A stretch of DNA of 64,000 nt from Paramacrobiotus metropolitanus (taxonomy: Eukaryota > Tardigrada > Eutardigrada > Parachela > Macrobiotidae). The notes under the pieces were generated by a model. That model saw only the letters and a list, made by a program, of their open reading frames with translations, searched no databases and was not told the DNA's origin. A program made the translations under genes and the position numbers. Below, piece after piece: positions 34,326 to 46,900 of this stretch; within the stretch, counting starts at the first letter, position 1; each line of letters begins with the position of its first letter. Location of the stretch: contig NW_026570276.1 in NCBI RefSeq assembly GCF_019649055.1, positions 558,001 through 622,000 of the forward strand. Reading direction: 5' to 3'.

Positions 34326-37235
34326 ATGGCAGACAAATCACTGTGTGGCTTGATCAAGCTCAGAAAAATGTTGCCCGACGAGTACTGTGGCTTCCCGCTC
34401 TCCATTTCCGCGAAAGAATCACGCAAGGATAACTCAAGTGACAATGCCACAAGTGATAACCTGTATAGTGACGATCAAATCATGAGGTCTATCGTGTGCA
34501 CCGTGGGCAACGTGCTGAATCTGGTGGTACTTTTGCGTAGTGTTTCCACATGCAGTACATGATCGGCACGGCCGTTGTTGATTTGTTAGCGCTGTAAGTA
34601 TTTATGCCTAGGCCATGACATTAATTTTGATATAACTTCCTTTCCGTGCATACCACGAGCTCGTTACTTTTGCACAACCATAAAATTTTTATGATCGTGG
34701 ATGGTGCGGTCTAATCGACTTTTTATCTGTGGAGGAACTAAGTCTCAAACTCTTTCGTATGTCAAGCTTTTTATGGTGTTTTGTGATGCTGCAAAAAATC
34801 TATCCGATTGGTAAGGCCATACAAATAATATCATACCCAGAAAGACAGAAACAGAATTAAGTACCTGCGTGTCGTCGTGTGGTAGCGGTGCGGTGAAGCG
34901 ACCGAATCTGGTATTTTCACCTGGAAACTATCAATTGGATCATAAACGCAAAAGTTTTACATGCTTTACATGCAACTGCTTTACATTTTAAAAAGTAAAA
35001 TAGACCGAATAAAATAGTTCGCAAAGGGTGACTTTCCAAAACATGTGACAAAGAATAATAGCGTTCGTGAACGATGTCGAAAGATTCGATAGTAGCTAAA
35101 GCAAAATACGGATCTTGATCATAACAAAAGGGGTGCTCGAAAGGGGCTGACATACCGGTGCATCCCTGGGCCGGTTGAGAGTTCAAGGTTGCTACTACCT
35201 AGACACCGACCACTGTCCGCAATAGTATCTGTATAACCGAGCAGAGAGCGATCGATATCGAAACTGCCTCTAGACCTTCTACTGGCAAGCAAGCTTCTAC
35301 TGGCGTATTGATCATCACATTAACAGGATCTTGGTCGTGTTTTCCTGGGAACGACTACTTGCAGTGATTGTGTCTCCTTTCCGATTTGGATTTCTGCAAC
35401 GAGTAACAACATCGCGCCTGATTATTATCATTCTCGTCATTTGGTCGCTCGCTTGTGGTACTTCTTCTCTTGTCGGGGGTTACAGTGCTTGGTATCACTT
35501 CCGTCCGGGAGTTGACCAACCTCCCCCTGAATGGTATACTGTTTAGTCCGACATAGAACTAAAGGCGGCGGTATGTACGCTTAAAGCTTTTATGGTTAAC
35601 GCAGAAAGACTATGTACGTTAAGAAGCAGCAGTTCCATAATGTCGAAACGCAGAAGGGCATGAGTTATAAGCGGTAACTAAATACGCTATTTAAGCAAAT
35701 TTGATTCCCTTGCAAATTAATTACCGAAACACAGCTATTATTTGCAGGTTTCGATGAAAATTTTATCATTTTTGCTGATCCTGATTCCTAGCCTAATCGT
35801 GATTGTCTTCCTTGCACGTAAGATGCGCCGGGTGCAGCAAGCCAATAGTAATAGCGAAGCGTCCTCGTCCATTTCGGCTAATACAAAGTATAACACTATC
35901 CCAGCACGGAGTCAACATCATCCTGCTGAGCAGTGCGCTGTTGTACCTCATCACGTGCACCCCAAAGTTTTTTGACTTGTGCGCATGGGCGGCACCGGTT
36001 GACGATAACATACCACGGTTAATTTATTTGTCAGATTTCAGCACATATCGCCTTGTAACACCAGTAATCACAGTGGCAACATATTGCGGTTATTCGTTGA
36101 ATTTCTGCGTCTACAGAGGGTGTTCACGCCAAGTGCGGCCACTTTTTCATAAATTTATTTCACGCTCGTCCGCAGAGTTTTTAATTTAACAACTTAATTA
36201 TCTGAAAGCACTTTTTATCAGCTATCAATCCATCCAGTTTTCGTCAACTGCAAACTGTTTTGAAAATCACTGGAATTTCAAAAGTAAAACAGGGTCTGCG
36301 GGAATCACGGAACAAATCGGAAAACGACGGCATACCATTTCGTCATAAAATTCACTCTAAAATTCTCTAATCTACGGTATGGTGTAAAGTAATTTTTAAA
36401 GAATAGTCAAGAGTCTTGTTCTTTAGTTTATATCCGATTCGTTGAGATTTAAGCTACTGGGGTGGTTCTTTGACTGTATAAGCCCTAGGGGTGTCCTGAA
36501 GGAGAGTTTCCCTTCCTTTCTTCCCTGAATACAGGTCTAGGAGGTCTTTCCGCAAAAATGACTTGAGCATATCTTATGTAACAGACCTTGCAGTGGTATT
36601 AGTAGTAAGAGAAAAGAAAAGGGCTGGGTTGATACAGCGGCATTGAATTTCGAACCCAAACGTCTCTCGCTCCAAGTTTTTTTTAGGTTTTTTTCATTTT
36701 TTCGTTTTCGAGTTTTTTCTCTTGCTGATGTTTTATCTTCTTTCATTCAAATTTCTTGTTTAGATGTTCTCATGGCTTATCGAATAAAGTAACAACCTAT
36801 ACATTTCGAATGCTTCGAAATCTGGCAAATCGAAAAGTAAGTAAAAAAAATGTTACAAACGATAAATCACGGTGCCTCATTTAAACTTCTGTTTTTCTTT
36901 TTCAAACATTCTAACAAACGTCAAATGGTAAGGCAGGCTTCAAGTTAAATATAACAATAGCTTGCGACAAATAACTCTGTTATGGAAATTTAATAGGAAT
37001 TATTTTAGTTAGTGGCCGCACTTGGCGTGAACACCCTCTGTATCTGCTGACCGAACGCCAGTATCGACGCCGCTTTATGGAGCTAGTCGCTGATCCAGTG
37101 TGTCGAGTCTGCCGAACATGGTTCCCTATAACGTTCGCTAACGGAGACAATACACGACGAGGTGGAGACCGGGAGATGAATGAAATGCCGTCCCCAAAGA
37201 CTAGCGTTACGCCCATATCCAGCAATAGTCTGTAG
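34326..37235 (+). pseudogene. Rhodopsin-like GPCR, copy 4 (pseudogene)
   Basis: A first exon (34326-34593, ending at GTAAGT) keeps VCTVGNVLNLVVLLRSV but lacks part of TM1 and about 18 bases before TM2, which shifts the frame. No match to exon 2 (TM2/TM3) could be found. Exon 3 begins near 35328 (ILVVFSWERLL), with a donor near 35536. Exon 4 begins at 35749 (VSMKILSFLLILIPS), slips frame near 35890, and continues with HGVNIILLSSALLYL and YCGYSLNF. It is then split at 36113 by the transposon 36114-37040, within the codons for VYLL of TM7. After the insertion the frame resumes with LLTERQYRRRF and runs to a stop at 37233-37235. It resembles GPCR-2 more than GPCR-1 or GPCR-3. Confidence 0.8.
36114..37040. 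mobile_element. Mariner-type MITE inserted in GPCR-4 exon
   Basis: The 927-bp element has perfect 29-bp inverted ends, from cagagggtgttcacgccaag to its complement, and is flanked by TA (36112-36113 and 37041-37042). It interrupts the receptor exactly: removing it and one TA restores GTC TAT CTG CTG of TM7. The ends and subterminal ttcataaattt match the pattern of the mariner at 20524-21817, which could be a relative of its autonomous source. No transposase frame inside. Confidence 0.9.
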
Positions 37236-37503
37236 GAGTAGAGGATCATCGTAAAAGACCATTAGGGAGATCTGCCAAGCTAGCTGAATAATTTTATGAC
37301 GAACGCTGATGCCACTTCATTGCGCTTCAAAACGCTGTTTTAGAGGGCACTGGCCACTACAAAAAAAGGCTATACTGGAAACTACAAAACAATCTTTCAA
37401 CTCTTTTTGTGGGATATAAATATAACACTATTGTTATACACTCGGACAATGCTGATGCGAACACAAAAGTTTTGTACCACTTTTCTGATTTTGCCTTCGT
37501 AGA

Positions 37504-38219
37504 CTACCCGTATGCCGTATGGTCGCTTAAGTGAAACACTATGGAAAGTGAATGGGCGATGGTCGTTTAAGTGAAACACCTAAAATACCATTTTCCACAG
37601 ACCGATTTTCTTTCGGATTTTTTCCTCTTCCGATTCGACAGGATGTAACCTTTACAGTGTACTTGAAATTTTCAAAAAAGCTTGAACCGTTTTCTTGCAA
37701 ATGCCTCGTAAAGAAATCAGTGACGAAAGCGTTTTAGCCACGCCACGAGTGCCAGTGCACTACGCTCAAATATTTGCAGTCACCGCCATACATGGGCGGC
37801 TGTACCATTGCCGTGTACGATGTCTATTTAGGCCAAACCGAGTACAGTTTGAAGACACCAACTTCAAACAAACGAAGAAAAAAATTCAACTGAACATAAA
37901 TTTACCTGAACTGAATTAACAGCAGCCCATGTATGGCGGTGACTGCAAATATTTGAACGTAGTGCAGTGGCACTCGTGGCGTGGCTAAAGCGCTTTCGTC
38001 ACTGATTTCTTTACTGATTTCTTTACGTTTGCAAAAAAAACGGTTCAAGCTTTTTTGAAAATTTCAAGTACCATGTAAAGAGTACGTCTTGTTTAATCGG
38101 ATCAGGAAAAAATTCGAAAGAAAATCGGTTTGTGAAAATTGTTATTTCGGGTGTTTCACTTAAATGACCATCGCCCATTCACTTACCATAGTGTTTCACT
38201 TAAACGACCATACGGGTAG
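37504..38219. mobile_element. Foldback element with arms of about 330 bp
   Basis: The left arm starts ctacccgtatg and contains ggtcgcttaagtgaaacac. The right arm ends with the complement, through cttaaacgaccatacgggtag. Pairing continues inward to a short centre near 37860-37920. A 7-bp duplication (ccgtatg) occurs near the left end only. Frames at 37552-37919 lie in the arms and are not genes. Confidence 0.8.
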
Positions 38220-39018
38220 CACGGTTACTCACATCCCTTGCTAATGCTGATTAGAGTTATTAAACTATTGCTGTTACATTAATAGTACTTAATTAATATA
38301 CATAATACGATACCTAACATATGCTCGTATTAATACAAGATTTCTATTTAATGATTGTCTGCTCATATTGCCACATGGTCGAAATTCGACGTATTGCCGA
38401 AATTACGTATTGTTAATACATAGGTACACGATCTTTAAGTGATAATAGGTGCGTGGCGAACGTTATCCGCAACTGCAAGTCTGCAGCTGATGACCACCAC
38501 GTGACACCACCTTCGTACTTCATACAGCGCGAATTTCTTTTTAATTTTTACGATGTGTCACATCACTCTACCAGATTTACTTCAAGGACCAAGGTCACAG
38601 ACTAGTAACCACATCACTAACACGTTACAAGCAATATAAGGTTTTTCGTTTTGTGATAACATTCTTCAAAACCCCACGCCATTGCTTTTTAAGACCAAAC
38701 CGAGCATAAATTTCCATTCACACTATAAAAAAACGGGCTCGCAGTCTCCTTATTGTATTAAATGGTAGAAATTTTAACACGCAGTGCATTGCCTGATCAG
38801 ATACTCGCCATCATCAACCTCTCAAATTTTCTGTTGTTAAGAGGAATTTCAACAGCAAAAACTGCGGCTTGACTTTTCAAATTTTAATTAAAAAAGTTTG
38901 AAAGAAGAACAAAAGCTTAAATCCAAACCAGAAATTACTTTCCAGAATCTGACTGGAATGTAATAAAAATAAATGCACAGCATAATAAGAACTTTGTTTG
39001 AGAGATCGCACTCTATAT
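38220..39018. other. AT-rich DNA, no gene seen
   Basis: No exon, RNA gene or element end recognised between the foldback element and the receptor relic. Confidence 0.5.
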
Positions 39019-39108
39019 TACCATGTGATTCCCATTATCACAGTAGTCGCAATATATTGCAGTTATCCGATGAATTTCTACATCTATCTCTTGCCCGAAC
39101 GCGAGTAA
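39019..39108 (+). pseudogene. GPCR relic (TM7 fragment), fifth copy
   Basis: Thirty codons read YHVIPIITVVAIYCSY then MNFYIYLLPERE, then a stop. This aligns with the TM7 stretch of GPCR-4 (VTPVITVATYCGYSLNF) and GPCR-2 (PIITATTYMGYSLNFYLYL). Nothing else of the receptor is seen nearby, so it is a fragment. Its 3' end is folded into a palindrome. Confidence 0.7.
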
Positions 39109-39130
39109 CCGTTCGGACAAGAGATAGATG
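39081..39130. repeat. Short palindrome at the end of the GPCR relic
   Basis: Two 21-nt arms (39081-39101 and 39110-39130; outer ends catctatctcttg and caagagatagatg) pair with one mismatch around an 8-nt loop. The left arm is receptor coding sequence, so the right arm is an inverted copy of it. Confidence 0.85.
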
Positions 39131-39516
39131 TTTTCATTAGGACTCTGATAAAAGACCACAAAGAAAATCTGCCAAGCTAGCTAGTCAATTTTATTGCTGT
39201 ATCGTCGCAAAATTACCAGACGCTCTTAGGATCATTCAGCGCGCCTGCTTCTACGGCTGTCTTTGTATCGATCAGCAGCGCCGCATCGAGCAAGCGCTGG
39301 TATACCGAAGATCACGCGAGTCAGTTCCGCGCTTGCTCTGTCTCAGATTTTAAACTATAACCTCAAAACCGTTTGAGTTCCAGCACAAAATAAGAAATAG
39401 GGGAAAAATTTTTTACAAGAGTAAGTAAAAAAACTAGCAGTACAGAGTACTGTAAATGTGGCCGAAACAAAACCGCCTTCAACTAGGGGTACCGCTGCCT
39501 TACGTTCAGCAACTCA
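39131..39516. other. No gene seen
   Basis: Unique-looking sequence between the palindrome and the satellite array. An open frame that runs into the array begins at 39458, but it has no independent support. Confidence 0.45.
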
Positions 39517-41410
39517 CATGTACGGCAACCGGCTTGGCCGGTGCCGCACATGCGAGTATATCAGCCGGGCTTGGCGGCCCCCGCTACTGGTACGACTGAT
39601 AAACTCACATGTACGGCAACCGGCTTGGCCGGTGCCGCACATGCGAGTATATCAGCCGGGCTTGGCGGCCCCTGCTATTGGTACGATTGATAACCACATG
39701 TACGGCAACCGGCTTGGCCGGTGCCGCACATGCGAGTATATCAGCCGGGCTTGGCGGCCCCCGCTACTGGTACGACTGATAAACTCACATGTACGGCAAC
39801 CGGCTTGGCCGGTGCCGCACATGCGAGTATATCAGCCGGGCTTGGCGGCCCCTGCTGGTACGATTGATAACCACATGTACGGCAACCGGCTTGGCCGGTG
39901 CCGCACATGCGAGTATATCAGCCGGGCTTGGCGGCCCCCGCTACTGGTACGATTGATAACCACATGTACGGCAACCGGCTTGGCCGGTGCCGCACATGCG
40001 AGTATATCAGCCGGGCTTGGCGGCCCCGCTACTGGTACGATTGATAACTCACATGTACGGCAACCGGCTTGGCCGGTGCCGCACATGCGAGTATATCAGC
40101 CGGGCTTGGCGGCCCCTGCTACTGGTACGATTGATAACTCACATGTACGGCAACCGGCTTGGCCGGTGCCGCACATGCGAGTATATCAGCCGGGCTTGGC
40201 GGCCCCCGCTACTGGTACGACTGATAAACTCACATGTACGGCAACCGGCTTGGCCGGTGCCGCACATGCGAGTATATCAGCCGGGCTTGGCGGCCCCTGC
40301 TATTGGTACGACTGATAAACTCACATGTACGGCAACCGGCTTGGCCGGTGCCGCACATGCGAGTATATCAGCCGGGCTTGGCGGCCCCGCTACTGGTACG
40401 ATTGATAAACTCACATGTACGGCAACCGGCTTGGCCGGTGCCGCACATGCGAGTATATCAGCCGGGCTTGGCGGCCCCGCTACTGGTACGACTGATAAAC
40501 TCACATGTACGGCAACCGGCTTGGCCGGTGCCGCACATGCGAGTATATCAGCCGGGCTTGGCGGCCCCCGCTACTGGTACGACTGATAAACTCACATGTA
40601 CGGCAACCGGCTTGGCCGGTGCCGCACATGCGAGTATATCAGCCGGGCTTGGCGGCCCCGCTACTGGTACGATTGATAAACTCACATGTACGGCAACCGG
40701 CTTGGCCGGTGCCGCACATGCGAGTATATCAGCCGGGCTTGGCGGCCCCGCTACTGGTACGACTGATAAACTCACATGTACGGCAACCGGCTTGGCCGGT
40801 GCCGCACATGCGAGTATATCAGCCGGGCTTGGCGGCCCCCGCTACTGGTACGACTGATAAACTCACATGTACGGCAACCGGCTTGGCCGGTGCCGCACAT
40901 GCGAGTATATCAGCCGGGCTTGGCGGCCCCGCTACTGGTACGACTGATAAACTCACATGTACGGCAACCGGCTTGGCCGGTGCCGCACATGCGAGTATAT
41001 CAGCCGGGCTTGGCGGCCCCCGCTACTGGTACGACTGATAAACTCACATGTACGGCAACCGGCTTGGCCGGTGCCGCACATGCGAGTATATCAGCCGGGC
41101 TTGGCGGCCCCCGCTACTGGTACGACTGATAAACTCACATGTACGGCAACCGGCTTGGCCGGTGCCGCACATGCGAGTATATCAGCCGGGCTTGGCGGCC
41201 CCCGCTACTGGTACGACTGATAAACTCACATGTACGGCAACCGGCTTGGCCGGTGCCGCACATGCGAGTATATCAGCCGGGCTTGGCGGCCCCCGCTACT
41301 GGTACGACTGATAAACTCACATGTACGGCAACCGGCTTCGCCGGTGCCGCACATGCGAGTATATCAGCCGGGCTTGGCGGCCCCCGCTACTGGTACGACT
41401 GATAAACTCC
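39517..41410 (+). repeat. Satellite array, 21 units of 90-91 bp
   Basis: Each unit runs actcacatgtacggcaaccg, ggcttggccggtgccg, cacatgcgagtatatcagcc, gggcttggcggcccc, then a tggtacga.tgata junction. Units differ only by the number of C in the ccccc run, g/t and a/c changes near tggtacgact/att, and short losses. A 22nd unit (from about 41407) decays. Because three 91-bp units equal 273 bp, long open frames cycle through all frames. These are by-products of the repeat. Each unit has internal dyads (accggcttggccggt). The unit-to-unit uniformity points to recent expansion or active homogenisation. Confidence 0.95.
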
Positions 41411-41529
41411 TATGTACGGAAGGCTTTGCAGCGCGCTCTACTGAGTACGAGTACGAAGTACTTTACGCTACTTTACTTACTACAGCACTGCACCTACTGC
41501 CTAGTGTCTACCGTATTTGCACTCTAACT

Positions 41530-42045
41530 ATTAGAGCTTGTTCTAGACACACCACGGTGACGATGGCGATCGGTTACCGTGACGGTAATCTTCATCGTAC
41601 GAGAGTTTGCTTGTTCGCTAAAAACAACGATAACGATAGACTCGAAGTCGGCTCGGGCTCGGTTCGGTCTGGCTGTAAATAAAATTACTGGAGTGGATGA
41701 GCAGGGACGTGACAGCCGCTTATGGGGTCGCAGTTTGAGTACACACGCTACTTCCGATCTTTCTGTTGCTCGAAAAAAATTCTTTTGAAACGTTTTCTTT
41801 GTAGTAACTGCTCTTTTAGTTATTTTAAAAAATAGAGGAATGTTTTTTGTGCTAGTTTCTTGTGGCACAACGGTAGTTTGCCACTTCTGTTAGCAGCTGG
41901 GAGCTACCGGGAAAGAACAACGATATCAGGGCGTTTTATCGTGTTCACAACGACCGTAACGATACGATAGAAGCAAGAAAACGATGAGTTTGTGGTGAGT
42001 CATCACCGTTATCGTCACCGTGTTGTGTCCAGAACAAGCTCTAAT
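41530..42045. mobile_element. MITE with TTAGAGCTTGTTCT termini
   Basis: The left attagagcttgttct pairs with agaacaagctctaat at the right. Similarity continues about 35 bp inward (cacggtgacgat). The interior of about 0.5 kb has no transposase. It lies directly beside the satellite array. The target duplication is not clear. Confidence 0.65.
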
Positions 42046-43977
42046 GCCTTAGCCACTAACCTACGTTGAACGGCCCAGCCGTTAAGGAAAACGAAATCTT
42101 ACTATTTGGCTCTTAGCGCGGACACATGCAGTGCAGTTGAAAACAACAATAAAAATTCTTTAAAAATTTGCAGCAATAAATTAAACTATTTTAATAATTG
42201 ATTCACGTGTTTATACAACTTGCATATGTTGATAAGCATTTGGTTACGTTATCATGTGTTTATTCAGGCTCGTTTATTCGGTATAAATTAATTCGACGAC
42301 GATCTAAACAAGTTTTTTTTCTCTGTGCATGTTACGTTTACACTTTCCGTGGCAATTCACACAATACATTAGAGAATCGATATAGGAATAAATAAAGAAT
42401 AGTTTATTAAATAATTTCAATTGAGTTCTAATTGTTCATGTTGCGCACATCGAATACGTTATACGCAAGTACAATGCACAGGCGATCGCCTATCTCCTGG
42501 ATTTCAAACCGAACTCTATAAGTTATAAACATGTTTATATTTGGCCGACAAATTATACGCGCAAATTATTTTCAAAGAAATATTATCCATATGTAGCGTT
42601 GACCCAACATTCGGTTCTTTTTCAACGAGAATATTTGAAGCCCGTGGTTTTTTAATTTTTTGTACGGGCAATCCAATGCAGCTGGACACCGCTTATTAAT
42701 ATTCACCAGCGGTTCGATCGGCGCTCCGCGGAAAAGAAAAGAATAATTTTAAGGCCGGGTCTTTTTGATAGTTTACATCATATTTTTTTTGAATTTTCAG
42801 ATATTTTCCTTACTTATGCCAATTACAATAATTATGTAGATGATGTTTTAGGTAAGTGCAGCATCGCTGTTTTTTTGAAAATTCAAAGGAAAATGTAAAA
42901 AATCTGACAAATCAAAATCAGAATAGTCACTGCATGCTGCGTACCTTTGAACTGCGTGACACAACATCGATCGAGTTCATGCGAAATTTTATTTAAATTA
43001 TTTTATTTACAAGGAAGATATTATCCTGTATTAATATGTAGAATAAAAATTGCCACACCTATTACTGTACATGACTTAAAATTCAAAAAGAAATTGAGAA
43101 ATCAGTCAATATTTAATTGTAAGGGGCCAAGTTTACATTGCTTTAATAAACGAAGTACTTTTTATTTTTTATAATTGACAATTTGACACTGTCTTTTATT
43201 ACTTATTTAATAAATTCTGATTCTTTATTAAATAATCGAAATTAAATCGACTGACACCAGTGCAGTAATTTATTTTTTATTCTTTGCTACTGATTTAGAT
43301 TGGACAGTGTTTGGATTTGCTGCGTACAATCAGTCAGAACAACGCACAGAAAGCTCGTTATTAAAAAATACGATAACCGGTAAGGAAAAAAAGAAAATTT
43401 AATTGGACGATGATTCCACACCGCAAAAAAGGAGGTCGAACAGAAAATATTATTAAACAAAAAATATTATTACTGTTTTTACGGTAGAATGTAAGTAAGT
43501 AACGAAGAGATAACGAATTTCGTCGCTAGCGCACGAACTCGCCCGTGAACTGAATTTTTTGAGAATCTATGTAATTAACATGTTTTAAGAAAATCTTGGA
43601 AAACGGGCAACAGAATCAAAAAAATGCAAAAGCTTCAAAAAATTATAATATCCCGAAATTAAATATCAGGACTAGCCTGGAATGCAATAAAAATGTATTG
43701 CCACACCACGGCTAAATCAGCATTTCGAGTCAGTCACCGTATCTTCTTTTACACGCAACGCGAACCACCAGAGGGTTCAAACTTCCCCGCTATTCGGTTT
43801 CATTTCGATTGTGCAAAACTGCCCCAATAAATTAACCGACATCTGCACGGTTTTCAAACGTCTTTCCGAATATGAAATTAAATGAGGTAGACAGACATAA
43901 AATCGGAAGATTCTGTTCCATCACCGGGACGCACAGTTAAAAGAGGTAGAAAGTAATAACCACAGTCAACAAGTGTA
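42046..43977. other. Intergenic, no gene seen
   Basis: AT-rich DNA downstream (3') of the SLC5 gene. No exon, RNA gene or element with clear ends recognised. The short frames at 42198-42395 and 42947-43174 have no support. Confidence 0.5.
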
Positions 43978-46900
43978 TCACGCTCGCGAAGTGATATTGG
44001 TCAGGTTGAAAGCCATGGAAAACAACCTCCCCCCGTCGGCATGGACGATCAGGTCATGCAGACCGGTGGAGAAGAAGACAAAGACGAATATCACCAAACT
44101 GAGAAGAACGAATAAATTAACGTTCAACAACCAGCGGGCACGCCGGTCCTGATGCAGGGAGGAAACTTTGGCCAGATGTTCCTACAAAAAACAAGAATCG
44201 TCAAAAAAATTCAGTAGAAAAAATACAAAACACTTATAGGATTTTCAAATCAGAAGCAGGTCACCAAGAATCGCAACGTAAATTATTTTAACGTTCCAAT
44301 CAAACGTTTGAGGAAACCCATGCAGTTACAGAAGCCATCTCACTACGACACTTTACAGTTACGGGTAAGGCTACATCTTGAACATGCCATCCCACGAAAA
44401 ATATGGAAAGCTTAAGAAACGAAATTAATTCAAATTTTTTAATTATAATTAACTGCACCACAATTATTTTCGTGCATTTACTAAAATAAACCGAAAATAC
44501 TAATCCCGACTATGCCTGAAAAACGCGCAGTAAAATAGATGAAAAATTAATAATATCGCTTTAAATTTAAAATACGAGGACAATAGGGTGCTGTGAACAT
44601 ACCCTTCACGATTAGGGTGCAATGAACATCCGACTAGTTCTGCAGCTCGCAACGCTGCTGTCCTCGTACTGTTCATACTGAAAAGGATGGAAGTTTCGTG
44701 CACATTACTTATTACTTCTAAAATGGGTTTGAAAATACGATAAATTTTTGTGGACCGTAATTTGTCGAAACAGACGGTGAAAATACTTGAGTAAAGAAAA
44801 TTTTCTGAAAAGTTAGTTCCCGGGTGTTCATCGCACCCTAATCGTGAAGGGTATGTTCACAGCACCCAATTGTCCTCGTATTTATTAACATAACTGTAAT
44901 ACAACTGTAAAAAGGGAACACATCAGATCTTTCAAATAGACAACGTGCCCCACACATTTTAATTTTTAATAATCGTTGACCGTTTTATCACATTTTTGAA
45001 AAATGTCTCATTGCAATTTACAACTCACCACGTGTTCCTCTTTTTCCGCCCTGGAAAGCTTGGAAAACCCACAGAACCAATTGGCAAACTTTTCCAGATA
45101 CATCAGACACGTGGCGGGCGGTGGTTGGCCGTCAGCGTGGCCGTTAACCAGCGTCTGGCCGTCGGAGGAGCGCCCGTTGCGCAGCTTACCCAACGGGATA
45201 TCTTCGCTGTAGCGCTTCTTATCCAGCATGACCTCCTCATCGGCATACGCCTCGTTGATATTCGAACCACGGCTCCCGGTGCGCTCCGGCGTGATGGACT
45301 CGTTCAGCGGCGGGAGGTGGCCGTGATGGCTGACCACGTCTTCTAATGTCGTCACATTCAAGCTCTTTTTGCGATCATACTAGGGAACAAATAAAACAAA
45401 TAACACTGCTAATTCCGGTACCGCATTAATATCAGCTATCCACTTTTTGCACTCACGATTAAAAGAAAATTAAATATCAAATTTCAGCGCCATTATATTA
45501 AACAAACTTAACGAATCAGCAATAAAAAATAAGATATTAAAAATAAACTCAAATAAAAAACTTCAAAGATTCAAGTGAAACTAAATTAATTTCAACTGGT
45601 GTACCGTCACGTTGCGTTGAAATCAAGCCCTCATACTACGCTGAATCGCACAAAATTAAAGGCGATAAATTAAGGTGCACTTAAGATTTAATAAAAGCAT
45701 TCAACAGAAACTACCACATTAATATTTAAATTACCAGCAGAAAAAAAGCTAACTAAATTGCACAAATCTCCATTGTACAACAATAAAAATTCAAATAAAT
45801 AAACGAAGAACGTAAATAAGGCCCAGTGAAAAATAAAATAAAATATAAAAAAAATCGGCGGTATTACAAATTTTGTAATAACAAAGGAAAATTCAAGGTT
45901 GTACACAGTAATTGCTAAAAGTACCTGGAAATCATCATCGCGTGCGGTTTCGTCAAACCGCGTCTTGAACGTCGTGCGCACCAATCGCGCCTTGGACGGC
46001 GGCGGTGTCAGAAGCGAAACCACGATCGTCACCAGCAACGACATCAGGAAAAGGAAGCACGCGAAATACATGTAGTGGAAGTTTTCGTGATAAGTGGTCG
46101 CAAATCCGGCTGGCCGCACTCCGGCGCGCGGTAGACGAAATCCAGCACCATGCGGGTGATGCCGACCAACAACCCGGATAAGAGGCCGTAGAAGGCGCCT
46201 TGTTCGTTGCAGCGCCGCCAGGAAATGGCCAGAATGTACACCGCACCGATGGGCGGCGATAAATAGGAAGCGATGGCTTTGATGTAGAAAAATAATTGAC
46301 CGCCTGCCGAAAAAAAATAACTGTTAGTGTTATACCAAAAACCGGATTTGTTTCACAACGGCTGAAGATTATCCAACCTACTGGAAGAAAGTCATTCCGT
46401 TTTAATTCAAAATTTACTGCAAAACTGAAAACTAAAAATAATTTATGTAGTAACGGGAATAAAAAGAATTTTCACGAGCAAATCAAAAAAGAAAAATCAT
46501 AAAATAAGTAACTGAATAAATAAAATCAATAAACCCAACTGTAGAGAGGTTCACGGGATTAACAGCAATAATTACAGTATTTGACCACAAAAGTTGCTCA
46601 CCAGCTCAACCGTGATAGCAAATTAACCACTGTTTATTCAGGTTTCGAATTAATTAAGTTTTTCAGTTTATTCTTTATGCATTATCCAAAACTAGTAGAC
46701 CCCGCGCAAACTGCGCGGAACAAATCAGCTACAAATAATTTACGTTATATACAGGCTGCTAAGACTCAAATTATGATTGAGATACTGTACTAATAAGAAG
46801 AATACGGATCATAATTATAAATTCTATATTTTAAATTCGATTATGTGTTGCAACTTGCAAGTGTACTGGTAAAATTACCTATACTTCTACGGTAGTATAT

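Noticed and set aside
39458-41682. Long overlapping open frames through the satellite (up to 285 codons)
   Set aside because: They arise because a 90-91 bp unit without stops repeats in all phases. They have no start context, family motif or variation typical of protein.
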